DNA of 64,000 nucleotides from Carboxylicivirga taeanensis (GTDB lineage: Bacteria; Bacteroidota; Bacteroidia; Bacteroidales; Marinilabiliaceae). Both the position numbers and the translations under genes were made by a program. Of the stretch, positions 9,079 to 16,589 are shown piece by piece (the first letter of the stretch is position 1; each line of letters starts with the position of its first letter). The stretch spans positions 124,001-188,000 of the forward strand of contig NZ_JBPUSJ010000004.1 of assembly GCF_051851475.1 (NCBI RefSeq), written 5' to 3'. The notes beneath the pieces are model-generated. The model worked only from the letters and a program-made list of their open reading frames with translations, made no database searches and was not told where the DNA came from.

Positions 9079-9504
9079 ATGCAAGCCTTAACATTAACAA
9101 CGCCGGCATTGCTGTTTTCAGCAGTGTCCTTAATCTTATTAGCCTATACCAATCGGTTTTTGGGGTATGCCAGTCTGGTGCGCCAACTGTATGAAAAGCT
9201 TAAAATCAATCAGGATGAAGTGCTGCTGGGGCAGATTATGAACCTCCGGAAGCGTTTATACCTGATTAAAAACATGCAATTGCTTGGTGTGGCCAGCCTC
9301 ATGTTTTGTGTTTTATCCATGTTCCTGATCTACATTGAGGTGTTCGAACCTGCTGCTTACGCCTTTGGTTTAGGCCTGTTACTTTTAATTATTTCACTGC
9401 TCTTATCAGGTTGGGAAATAAAAATCTCTGTGCGTGCTTTAGATTTGCATCTGAACGACATGGAGCGACTGGGAGAGAGTCTGGATGAGAAGAAAAGGAA
9501 TTAA
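9079..9504 (+). CDS. DUF2721-family membrane protein
   Basis: A 141-residue protein with three predicted membrane helices (about residues 7-25, 73-95 and 98-118). Between the first and second lies a charged cytoplasmic loop with RQLYEKLKINQDE and LRKRLYLIKNMQLLG, the hallmark of the DUF2721 family. The charged tail after the last helix is also typical. The function of the family is not known. No operon partner is obvious beyond the HAD gene 72 bases upstream. Confidence 0.8.
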   Translation: MQALTLTTPALLFSAVSLILLAYTNRFLGYASLVRQLYEKLKINQDEVLLGQIMNLRKRLYLIKNMQLLGVASLMFCVLSMFLIYIEVFEPAAYAFGLGLLLLIISLLLSGWEIKISVRALDLHLNDMERLGESLDEKKRN

Positions 9505-9608
9505 AATTCAGATGGAATTATTAAAAAACTATAATCCAGTCAGATGTAGCTGAGTTTGGCATGTGCTTTGAAATCCGGTTCTCGTAAAAATTAAAATTGA
9601 TGTGTACT

Positions 9609-10283
9609 ATGAATACTAGAATTATCAATTTAAGCCTTGCAGCTGTATTAGGAATGGCAGCTGTGGCCTGTTCGAGCGACGAAAATGACATGCCGGAACT
9701 AACAAATGCAACTCTGGAGCTTCGCACGGCTGACCTTAGTCTTAAGTCTGCAGAAACAATTAGTTTTTCAGAAGCCATCATTCAGGTGGAGGAAGTTGAG
9801 TTTGAATCAATCGAGGTGGATGACGACGACATTGAAGTAGATTTTGATGGACCTTTTACAATTGATTTGTTATCTGGTGCCAGTACGCCAGACATTCCTT
9901 CTTCTTTCCTGTTTCCGGCTAAGTATGAAGAAGTTGAGTTGGAGCTAAATGACGATGTCTCGCCCAATATGCTGATTAGTGGCATTGTTAGTGTAGATGA
10001 GTCGACAACGATACCCTTTGTATTTAAGTGTGATGAAGAGATAGAATTTGAAGCGGAAGCAGAAGAGGACGGGCAAGCTTATTTGTTTGAAGTGATTGAA
10101 GGAACGGCCGTTGATATTGTTATGGAATTTCCATTAACACAATGGTTTGAGGGCATTGATTTTGTATCAGGAAGCCTGAATGATGACAATACCTTAGTAT
10201 TGAGCAAGAGTGAAAATGGGGTTTTGTATAACCAAGTCATCCAGAATATTGAGCAATCAAAACTAATGGTGTCAACCAAATAA
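9609..10283 (+). CDS. Acidic secreted lipoprotein of unknown function
   Basis: The protein has a lipobox (VAC followed by SSDEND), so it should be anchored in a membrane facing the periplasm or cell surface. It is strikingly acidic, with VDDDDIEVDFDG and EEIEFEAEAEEDG blocks, and is otherwise beta-strand-like. The FDGPFTIDLLSG segment recalls DUF4382-type lipoproteins, but I am not certain of that family. An in-frame ATG at 9600 and a TTG at 9597 precede the chosen ATG at 9609, which gives the most normal n-region (MNTR). Acidic patches suggest calcium or salt adaptation. It is a single-gene unit with a terminator just after it. Confidence 0.65.
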   Translation: MNTRIINLSLAAVLGMAAVACSSDENDMPELTNATLELRTADLSLKSAETISFSEAIIQVEEVEFESIEVDDDDIEVDFDGPFTIDLLSGASTPDIPSSFLFPAKYEEVELELNDDVSPNMLISGIVSVDESTTIPFVFKCDEEIEFEAEAEEDGQAYLFEVIEGTAVDIVMEFPLTQWFEGIDFVSGSLNDDNTLVLSKSENGVLYNQVIQNIEQSKLMVSTK

Positions 10284-10302
10284 CTTTGAATATTAGTAAA
10301 AG

Positions 10303-10340
10303 AAAATGCCACAGCTCAATACGAACTGTGGCATTTTTAT
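10303..10340. terminator. Bidirectional rho-independent terminator
   Basis: A perfect 12-base stem (10303-10314 with 10327-10338 within one base) closes an 11-12-base loop and is flanked by AAAA and TTTTT. It separates the acidic lipoprotein gene from the convergent agmatinase gene. Confidence 0.88.
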
Positions 10341-10365
10341 ATTGTCAATCATCCAGATTGGATGA

Positions 10366-11223
10366 TTATGATTGCTTTGCAAAAAACTTGTAGGACAATA
10401 GCTTATAATATAGTTTAGCCACCAGGAAATCGGGGGCATGCAAGCCGTCAATAGGTGCAAACTCAACAATGTCAAAACCAACCACATTTTTGCGTTCAAA
10501 AACTTTTTTGAGGTAGCGCATGGTTGTATCCCATGTTAAGCCGCCTGGCTCAGGTGTACCTGTCGATGGCATTATTGACGGGTCAAAAACATCTAAGTCG
10601 ATGGTAAGGTACACTTCATCAGTCATTAAGTCAATACTTTTGTCCATCCACTCCTCGTTGCCATATATTTCCTCTGCAAAGAAGCATTTGTTCTTATCCA
10701 GAAATGGTTTTTCAACTACATCCATACTTCGAATACCCACCTGAATGAGGTTCGTATTTTGAGAGGCCTTATGCAAGGCACAGGCATGGTTGCAGGCACT
10801 GCCCATGTACGACGGACGCAGGTCCGAATGGGCATCTAGCTGGAGTACAGTGAGGTTGTTGTAACGCTCTCTGTAGGCTTCAATAGTCCCGATACTCACG
10901 GAATGCTCGCCTCCAAAAAAAGTAAGAAACTTATTGAGGTTTAATAAATCCCGTGTTTTAGCAAGAACAGCCTCATAGACATGTTCAGGCGAACGGTTTT
11001 CGTCAATGGCCGGCAGTATATGGATGCCTTTTTGATATACCTCCGAGTCTGTTTCAATATCATAGAACTCCAGGTTGGGAGTGGTATCCATAAATACTTC
11101 AAAACCTTTGTCAGCGCCTTTGCCCCAGGTGCTGGTGCCATCATACGGAATGGATTGAAGCAGTATTTCAGCCTCTTCCAATTCGATGTATTTATCATCT
11201 ATGTCGCCAAAAATTCTATTCAT
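10366..11223 (-). CDS. speB: Agmatinase-family ureohydrolase
   Basis: A 285-residue enzyme of the arginase/agmatinase superfamily. All binuclear manganese ligands are present: H107 in GGEHS, D130, H132 and D134 in DAHSD, and D209 and D211 in TIDLDVFD. The PSTGTPEPGGL loop after the last motif is typical of agmatinases, which hydrolyse agmatine to putrescine and urea. The gene starts within the last bases of the upstream arginine decarboxylase gene (8-base overlap), so the two are co-translated and form the arginine-agmatine-putrescine route. Substrate preference (agmatine rather than arginine or guanidinobutyrate) rests mainly on this context. Confidence 0.9.
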   Translation of the reverse strand: MNRIFGDIDDKYIELEEAEILLQSIPYDGTSTWGKGADKGFEVFMDTTPNLEFYDIETDSEVYQKGIHILPAIDENRSPEHVYEAVLAKTRDLLNLNKFLTFFGGEHSVSIGTIEAYRERYNNLTVLQLDAHSDLRPSYMGSACNHACALHKASQNTNLIQVGIRSMDVVEKPFLDKNKCFFAEEIYGNEEWMDKSIDLMTDEVYLTIDLDVFDPSIMPSTGTPEPGGLTWDTTMRYLKKVFERKNVVGFDIVEFAPIDGLHAPDFLVAKLYYKLLSYKFFAKQS

Positions 11224-12628
11224 CTTCCAGGTAGCCTAATATATCCAACATTTCGCGTACAGATTGTTCGTCGCGATAAACCGTATCTACAATATTTCCT
11301 GTATCGTCGCGATCCACTATCACGTGCTTGGGTGCAGGTATCAGGCAGTGTTTAATACCGCCATAACCGCTCACCGAGTCCTGATAGGCACCAGTGTGGA
11401 AGAATCCCAGATAGAGCGGCTCTTCGTCGCTATCTTTATAACTTGGCAGCAATACTTCCTGGTTAAAGTCTTCGGAGTTATAGTAGTCGGAGTGATCGCA
11501 GCTAATACCACCAATATTCACCCGTCCATACTCATTATTCCACTTGTTGATGGGCAGCAAAATAAATTTTTCCTGAATCGACCAGGCATCCGGAATAGTG
11601 TTCATCAAACTGTTATTGATGATGTACCAGTTTTCCGTATCATTTTGCTGCTTCTGTTCCAGCACTTCAAAAATAATGGCGCCTGCTTCACCAACGGTGT
11701 ACTTTCCAAACTCGGTGAAAATATCGGGTTCCATCACATTTTCTTTGGTACAGGCTGTTTTAATGTTCGAGATGATTTCGTGAATCATGTACTCGTAGTT
11801 GTACTCAAAGCCTAAATGGTTGCGAATAGGAAAGCCACCACCTAAGTTAAATGCCTCCAGTTCGTTACATTCCTTTTTAAGCTCTACATAAAGCTTAAGG
11901 GCTTTTTGAAATTCGCCCCAGTAATAGGGCGTGTCTTTAATACCCGAATCCACAAAAAAGTGAAGCATCTTGAGCTCAACCTTTTCATTGGTTTTAATCT
12001 TCTCTTTGAAGAAATCAAGTATTTTATTGTTCTGAATGCCCAAACGAGATGTATAATAGGCCGACTGCGCTTCCTCATTAATGGCCATTCGAAGGCCAAT
12101 TTTGATTTTTTGCTTCGACTTGATCTTCATTAAACGCTCAAACTCATTGATACTGTCCAGCACAATAATAGAGTTGGTAAAGCCCGCCTCCTGGAGTTTA
12201 ATGATTTTCTTCAGGTATTCATCTGTTTTATAGCCGTTGTGTACGGTTATAATATCCTTATTGATTTTACCTTTTTTATGCAGATAACGTACCAGATCAA
12301 TGTCGAACGAAGATGACGTTTCGATGTTAACATTGTGTTTTAAGGCTTCGTTAATCACATGGTGAAAGTGGTTGCACTTCGTGCAATAGCAAAAATGGTA
12401 TTTGCCTTTATAGGCATTGTTTTTAATAGCACGATTAAACAGGTTGCGTGCCTTTTTGATTTGGTCACCAATTTTTGGCAGATAAATAAACCGGAAGGGG
12501 GTACCATACTTATCAATTAGGTATTTTAGTGAAACACCATGAAAAGTGAGATAATCATTCTTAAGGTCGAAGCCCTCCTGAGGAAAGTAAAAACTTTGCT
12601 CAATCAAATCAAAATACGTGTTCTTCAT
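11216..12628 (-). CDS. speA: Arginine decarboxylase, PLP fold III, short form
   Basis: A 470-residue decarboxylase of the alanine-racemase-like fold III group. The PLP lysine is K84 in YCTKCNHFHH. The glycine-rich phosphate-binding segment is FNLGGGFPIRNH, and a C-terminal active-site segment is GFFHTGAYQDSVSGYGG, which lacks the usual catalytic CDS tripeptide seen in diaminopimelate decarboxylases. It is shorter than the roughly 630-residue E. coli SpeA, as is common in Bacteroidota. It converts arginine to agmatine for the overlapping agmatinase. A TAAATTTG -7-like element on the minus strand (12669-12676) lies about 40 bases upstream. Confidence 0.87.
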   Translation of the reverse strand: MKNTYFDLIEQSFYFPQEGFDLKNDYLTFHGVSLKYLIDKYGTPFRFIYLPKIGDQIKKARNLFNRAIKNNAYKGKYHFCYCTKCNHFHHVINEALKHNVNIETSSSFDIDLVRYLHKKGKINKDIITVHNGYKTDEYLKKIIKLQEAGFTNSIIVLDSINEFERLMKIKSKQKIKIGLRMAINEEAQSAYYTSRLGIQNNKILDFFKEKIKTNEKVELKMLHFFVDSGIKDTPYYWGEFQKALKLYVELKKECNELEAFNLGGGFPIRNHLGFEYNYEYMIHEIISNIKTACTKENVMEPDIFTEFGKYTVGEAGAIIFEVLEQKQQNDTENWYIINNSLMNTIPDAWSIQEKFILLPINKWNNEYGRVNIGGISCDHSDYYNSEDFNQEVLLPSYKDSDEEPLYLGFFHTGAYQDSVSGYGGIKHCLIPAPKHVIVDRDDTGNIVDTVYRDEQSVREMLDILGYLEDE

Positions 12629-13008
12629 TTAGGTAATCCCAAGTAGTATTCGTTTATAATAATCGCAACAAATTTATTTAAAATAGTAGTATTTTACAGC
12701 ATAGAAAAGATAAATGTCACAAATGTTTAGCGACTTTGTCGAATTTGTCTGCAGATAAACGTTCGCCTAAAGTTTTTCTGAATATTTTATTCTTTCAAAC
12801 GTGTTTGTATATAGGGGATTATGGAAATACTTTTACAAATTTGACAGTTTATGCTGTAAACCCAAATGTGCGGTGTCTTCAATAAAAAAAGGGAGATGCA
12901 ATTCCCCCTTTTTTAATAAATAGATATGCTATTGACCTATCTGATGAGATAGCTTACGTATGGAGGTTGATTAGAACCTCAAAAATTCAAACTAATAGGC
13001 TGATGTTT
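12629..13008. other. Non-coding gap upstream of arginine decarboxylase
   Basis: About 380 bases, AT-rich, with no credible gene. It holds the minus-strand promoter region of the decarboxylase, a short palindrome CAAACGTGTTTG at 12796-12807 of unknown meaning, and a terminator for the small gene at 13009-13224. Confidence 0.6.
12885..12914 (-). terminator. Rho-independent terminator of the small 71-residue gene
   Basis: A-rich left arm plus GGG (12885-12893) pairs with CCC plus a run of T (12906-12914) around a short loop. It is symmetrical enough to work on either strand. It lies about 95 bases downstream of the minus-strand small gene. Confidence 0.6.
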
Positions 13009-13224
13009 CTAGTTAAATGGCGTTGTTTTCCAGAAAATGCTCACCTTTGGCGGACATCCTGCTTTTTCAGCATCAGCGATGCATTCTTTCTTTTTAAGAA
13101 ACCCTTCTTTTGCTACCTCAAATGCGTCGTTATCTTCAATTGATGATTTTTTCCATTTGAAATGATTGGTTTCATCCTGAAATAACTCCCAGCAAAAGCC
13201 ATCAAAATTTCTTTTAAGTGACAT
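13009..13224 (-). CDS. Small hypothetical protein (71 residues)
   Basis: A 71-residue soluble protein with no signal peptide or membrane segment, rich in Lys, Glu, Phe and Trp. A central AFEVAKEGFLKKKECIADAEKAG segment looks like a strand-helix unit of the kind seen in small DUF1508/YegP-like proteins, but the match is too weak to name. It has its own candidate promoter (TATGTTTG on the minus strand at 13250-13257, about 30 bases upstream) and terminator, which supports it being real. Function unknown. Confidence 0.55.
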   Translation of the reverse strand: MSLKRNFDGFCWELFQDETNHFKWKKSSIEDNDAFEVAKEGFLKKKECIADAEKAGCPPKVSIFWKTTPFN

Positions 13225-13691
13225 GATTATTAATTATTGACAATGAATTCAAACATAGGTGTGAATTCTTCACCTTTAAAATTTTATCGTGACACAATGT
13301 CTGCTTGTTTGACTTTGTACAAATGTACTACATAAAACCATCGAATAAAAATACTGTTAATAACAAACAGTTTCTTTTGTTATATAACTAACTAAAAAAT
13401 AAAATACTAAACATTGTATGGCAACAGATTACTATAAAATGCGTAAAAAAATATGTTAATAAATTTAAGAAATATTGCCTATTATTACTCAATTTTAACT
13501 AATTGCCTAAAAAACAGTAGACTTACATTAAATGGTCGAGCGCTGTTGTTGTCGAGTGGTTCTCGCTTCAGCTAACTTACTGCCGCTCATTGCTGAGCGA
13601 TTACTTTCCTGAGATTCATTCTTCAATTGTACCAGTAGCAGCTGGTTGAGCAATTTTTCGTGGTGGCATTGTAAATTTGGCGACTGATATC

Positions 13692-13699
13692 TATATTTG
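13692..13699 (+). promoter_or_regulatory. Candidate -7 promoter element for the GntR-UTRA gene
   Basis: TATATTTG matches the Bacteroidota -7 consensus TAnnTTTG and lies 21 bases before the ATG. No TTTG is found at the preferred 19-21-base spacing upstream, so the promoter may be weak or regulated. The operator palindrome follows immediately. Confidence 0.45.
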
Positions 13700-13700
13700 C

Positions 13701-13712
13701 ATGTTCAAACAT
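13701..13712 (+). promoter_or_regulatory. Candidate GntR operator, copy 1 (autoregulatory)
   Basis: ATGTT-CA-AACAT is a perfect 5+2+5 inverted repeat. It sits just after the -7 box and 8 bases before the regulator's ATG, where a bound repressor would block transcription. The same core recurs at 16602-16617. The right half also reads TATGTTTG on the minus strand, so chance overlap with a promoter element is the alternative. Confidence 0.6.
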
Positions 13713-13720
13713 AGGTACAA

Positions 13721-14449
13721 ATGGAGTTGAAAATTGATCATAATAGTCCGGTGCCCTTGCATGCACAAGTCGAAATATTGCTGCGGCAGATGATTGAGCT
13801 GCCGGAATACAAGAACGGGGGCTTGCTTCCGCGCGAAGTGGATTTGGCGAAACGCCTGGGGATTTCGAGAAATACATTAAGACAAGCCACTAATAAGCTC
13901 GAGTATGAGGGCCTGCTGATTCGTAAAAAGGGGATTGGTACCAAAGTGGCAGAAAAGAGCATCACTACCAGTCTGGATAACTGGATGAGCTTTACGCAGG
14001 AAATGTCGGAGCAGGGCGTTGGCTTTACTAATTACGCTTCAGAAGTAAAATGGGTGAAAGCCGATGCAAAGATTGCGGCCTTTTTTGAGGTTGCTGAGGG
14101 GGAGGAGGTGCTTTGCTTAAGTCGCCTAAGAGGCGGACAGGATGGGCCTTTTGTTTATTTTGAGAGTTACTTTCACCCACGTATTAACCTGACGGGCAAG
14201 GAAGATTTTTCGCGACCTTTGTACGATATTTTGGAAAATGACTACCATGTTATCCCCACGACATCCAAGGAGCGGATAAAAGCCCGATCGTCTTCCAAAA
14301 TAACCGCTGGTCGTTTGGCCATTAAGGCAGGCGAACCGGTGTTGGTGCGCGAACGTTTTGTGGCAGACCCGGGCGGACGGCCCATCGAGTATAACATCGG
14401 ATTTTACAACGCGGAGAAATTTACCTATTCAATTACGATTACTAGATAA
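13721..14449 (+). CDS. GntR-family regulator with UTRA domain (HutC type)
   Basis: A 242-residue regulator with an N-terminal winged helix-turn-helix (about residues 5-75; LPREVDLAKRLGISRNTLRQATNKLEYEGLL is the recognition region and wing lead-in, split over these residues) and a C-terminal UTRA ligand domain (about 95-240). UTRA regulators usually bind phosphorylated sugars or related metabolites and lose DNA affinity when they do. It is the first gene of a kinase-transporter-glycosidase-isomerase operon, so a mannose-derived phosphate is a plausible effector. A palindrome at its own promoter and another at the GH92 gene suggest self-repression plus internal control. Confidence 0.9.
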   Translation: MELKIDHNSPVPLHAQVEILLRQMIELPEYKNGGLLPREVDLAKRLGISRNTLRQATNKLEYEGLLIRKKGIGTKVAEKSITTSLDNWMSFTQEMSEQGVGFTNYASEVKWVKADAKIAAFFEVAEGEEVLCLSRLRGGQDGPFVYFESYFHPRINLTGKEDFSRPLYDILENDYHVIPTTSKERIKARSSSKITAGRLAIKAGEPVLVRERFVADPGGRPIEYNIGFYNAEKFTYSITITR

Positions 14450-14458
14450 GCTGTAACA

Positions 14459-15397
14459 ATGAAAACGAAACGATATGCAATTGGTGTTGATGTGGGTGGT
14501 AGCCACATCAGCAGTAGGGTGTTTGATCTTCGGCTAAATAAATTGGTGGAAGATAGTGGCAGGCACCTGGCCATTAACAATGAGGGCAGTAAGCAGGAAC
14601 TGTTGGATACCTTCGAAGCCCTTATTCAGCCAACTATTCAGAAGTACAAAAATGAGGAATTAGCCGGTGTAGGCATCGCTATGCCCGGGCCTTTTGATTA
14701 TGACAAAGGCATTGGCTTGTTCTCTGGCGAAAATGCCAAGTATGTTCAGCTAAAAAATGTGGATGTGCGCGGCGAACTAAGCCAGCGGTTAGGTATGGCC
14801 CCCACTGATATACGCTTTATAAATGATGCAACAGCCTTTGCAATAGGGGAGTACTTTAGTGGGGAATTGAAGGAGGCACACAATGCCATTGCAATAACGC
14901 TTGGGACAGGTTTTGGCGCTGCTTTCTTATCAAATGGCATTCCGGTATTGGTCGACGAGCGGGTGCCAAAAGGTGGTTGCTTATGGTATCTGCCTTTTGA
15001 AGAGGGGATTGCTGATGACTATTTTTCAACCCGCGGGCTCATAGCGCGTTTTGAGCGCTTATCGCAACGCAAGGTGGCTGGCGTGAAAGAGATTGCAGAT
15101 TTGTTTGAGGAAGAACCAGCGGCACAAGAAGTATTTGCTGATTTTGGGAAGCAATTGGCAGTTTTTATGGGGCCTTGGCTTAAACGCTTTGAAGCCGATA
15201 AACTGCTCATAGGGGGAAATATATCTAACGCTTTTGGTTTATTTAAAACGCCCCTTGTCAGTCATTTGCACAGTATGGGTGTTCGTACGCTGGTACTTGA
15301 ATCCCATTTGCTCGAAAATGCTGCCTTTGTCGGAGCCGCTGCATTGCTCAACGATGACTTTTTCACCTCCATTAAAGACCAATTACAACACATGTAG
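14459..15397 (+). CDS. ROK-family sugar kinase lacking the zinc motif
   Basis: A 312-residue ROK protein. The ATP phosphate-binding DVGGSH is at residues 11-16, the catalytic-base segment INDATAFA has D123, and TLGTGFG is at 147-153. The Cys-rich zinc site (CxCGxxGCxE) that most ROK kinases have after the His is absent: the region reads PKGGCLWYLPFEEG instead. It has no helix-turn-helix. Placed 9 bases after the regulator and 3 bases before a sugar transporter, with a phosphomannose isomerase later in the operon, mannose or fructose is its likely substrate; glucose or N-acetylmannosamine are alternatives. Confidence 0.85.
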   Translation: MKTKRYAIGVDVGGSHISSRVFDLRLNKLVEDSGRHLAINNEGSKQELLDTFEALIQPTIQKYKNEELAGVGIAMPGPFDYDKGIGLFSGENAKYVQLKNVDVRGELSQRLGMAPTDIRFINDATAFAIGEYFSGELKEAHNAIAITLGTGFGAAFLSNGIPVLVDERVPKGGCLWYLPFEEGIADDYFSTRGLIARFERLSQRKVAGVKEIADLFEEEPAAQEVFADFGKQLAVFMGPWLKRFEADKLLIGGNISNAFGLFKTPLVSHLHSMGVRTLVLESHLLENAAFVGAAALLNDDFFTSIKDQLQHM

Positions 15398-15400
15398 GCC

Positions 15401-16561
15401 ATGGAAAGAGCAAAAACAATTTTACCAATTCTGTTCTCCTTTTTTGTGGTCAGTTTTGTCGACCTGGTGGGTACTGGTGTGGATGAGTTAAAGCAAAGTG
15501 CTAACACGCCTGATTATTTATTACAGTTAATCCCATTTGTAGCCTTTATCTGGTTTTTTCTTATATCTGTTCCGGCTGGTATCTGGCAGGCACGTTATGG
15601 AAAAAAGAAAGTCCTCAACATGGCTATTCTGGTTACTGCATTTGGCCTATTTGTGCCTGTTTTGGGAAATTCGTTACCTGTTATATTGGGGTCTTTTGCT
15701 TTACTTGGCATTGGAAATACCATTATGCAGGTGGCTGCCAATCCGCTTTTAATGAGTGTGGTGCCAGCTGAACGGGCATCTGGCTACCTGAGTCTTTCTC
15801 AGTTTATTAAGTCTGTGGGCTCGATGATTGGCCCCTATGTGGCGGCTGTAGTTGGCCCCTTTGTAGCAAGTGCCATTGGTTTTGATGGAGCTGGTAGTTG
15901 GCGGTTTGGCCTATATTTGTTCGGTATTGTTGCCCTATTGGCTTGGTTGTGGCTGAGGATGACGCCTATTGAGGAACAAAAAAAAGAAGATTCACAGGTC
16001 ACCTTTACCTCGTGCTTAGCCCTATTAGGGAACCGATACATTGCACTGATGGTACTTGGCATCTTTGCCATTGTGGGCGTCGATGTGGCCATCAATTCCA
16101 ATATTGGTACCTTTTTGCAACTCAAAATTGGGGTGGACGGTGAAACAGCCAAATATGGAAAAACTGTTTACTTTTTTGCCAAGATGATCGGTACCCTGCT
16201 GGGAGGTATATTACTGATGAGGGGAGAGCCTAAAACTTTCCTAAAGTATTCGGCCTTGTTTGCCATGGTTGTTGTGATGGTGCTCACTTTCGCAGACAAT
16301 TCTATAGTAGCGTGGCTACTGGTTGGATTAATAAGCCTTGGTGTCGCCAATATTTTTCCACTCATCTATTCCATCACTGTTGGTCACTATCCGCAGCGAA
16401 GCGACGAAATATCAGGTTTGATGATGATGGCCATTTCTGGTGGAGCCGTCTTTCCCCTGGTCGTTAGATTAGCTATGGGGATACATTTGAATGGCGGTTT
16501 ATGGATTATTTTCGGCCTGCTTGCTTTCGTCCTGTTTTTAACACGCGTAAAACCATCGTAA
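15401..16561 (+). CDS. FucP/GlcP-type MFS sugar transporter
   Basis: A 386-residue major facilitator protein with about 12 membrane helices. The GKKKV loop between helices 2 and 3 and the GIGNTIMQVAANPLL segment at about 103-117 are typical of the fucose:proton symporter group, which in Bacteroidota imports glucose, mannose, fucose or GlcNAc. It is packed between the ROK kinase (3 bases upstream) and the GH92 gene, so it should bring in the monosaccharide freed by GH92 action, most likely mannose, for phosphorylation by the kinase. Confidence 0.9.
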   Translation: MERAKTILPILFSFFVVSFVDLVGTGVDELKQSANTPDYLLQLIPFVAFIWFFLISVPAGIWQARYGKKKVLNMAILVTAFGLFVPVLGNSLPVILGSFALLGIGNTIMQVAANPLLMSVVPAERASGYLSLSQFIKSVGSMIGPYVAAVVGPFVASAIGFDGAGSWRFGLYLFGIVALLAWLWLRMTPIEEQKKEDSQVTFTSCLALLGNRYIALMVLGIFAIVGVDVAINSNIGTFLQLKIGVDGETAKYGKTVYFFAKMIGTLLGGILLMRGEPKTFLKYSALFAMVVVMVLTFADNSIVAWLLVGLISLGVANIFPLIYSITVGHYPQRSDEISGLMMMAISGGAVFPLVVRLAMGIHLNGGLWIIFGLLAFVLFLTRVKPS

Positions 16562-16589
16562 CTTGTTATTATTTATGAAAGGAGAAAAA

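Larger units (their letters stand above)
13225..13720. other. AT-rich intergenic region before the mannose locus
   Basis: About 500 bases between divergent genes with no credible coding sequence. It contains candidate minus-strand -7 elements (13250-13257 and 13320-13327), a CGCTCA-TTGC-TGAGCG hairpin at 13584-13599, and the promoter and operator of the GntR gene at its right end. Confidence 0.6.

Noticed and set aside
13250..13257. A third copy of the GntR operator (TTCAAACATAGGT) upstream of the small gene at 13009.
   Set aside because: Only one half of the palindrome is present, and the sequence is better explained as a minus-strand -7 element (TATGTTTG).
16563..16589. Earlier starts (TTG 16563, ATG 16575) for the first GH92 gene.
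   Set aside because: Neither has a ribosome-binding site, whereas ATG 16590 has AAAGGAG at good spacing. The choice is not certain.
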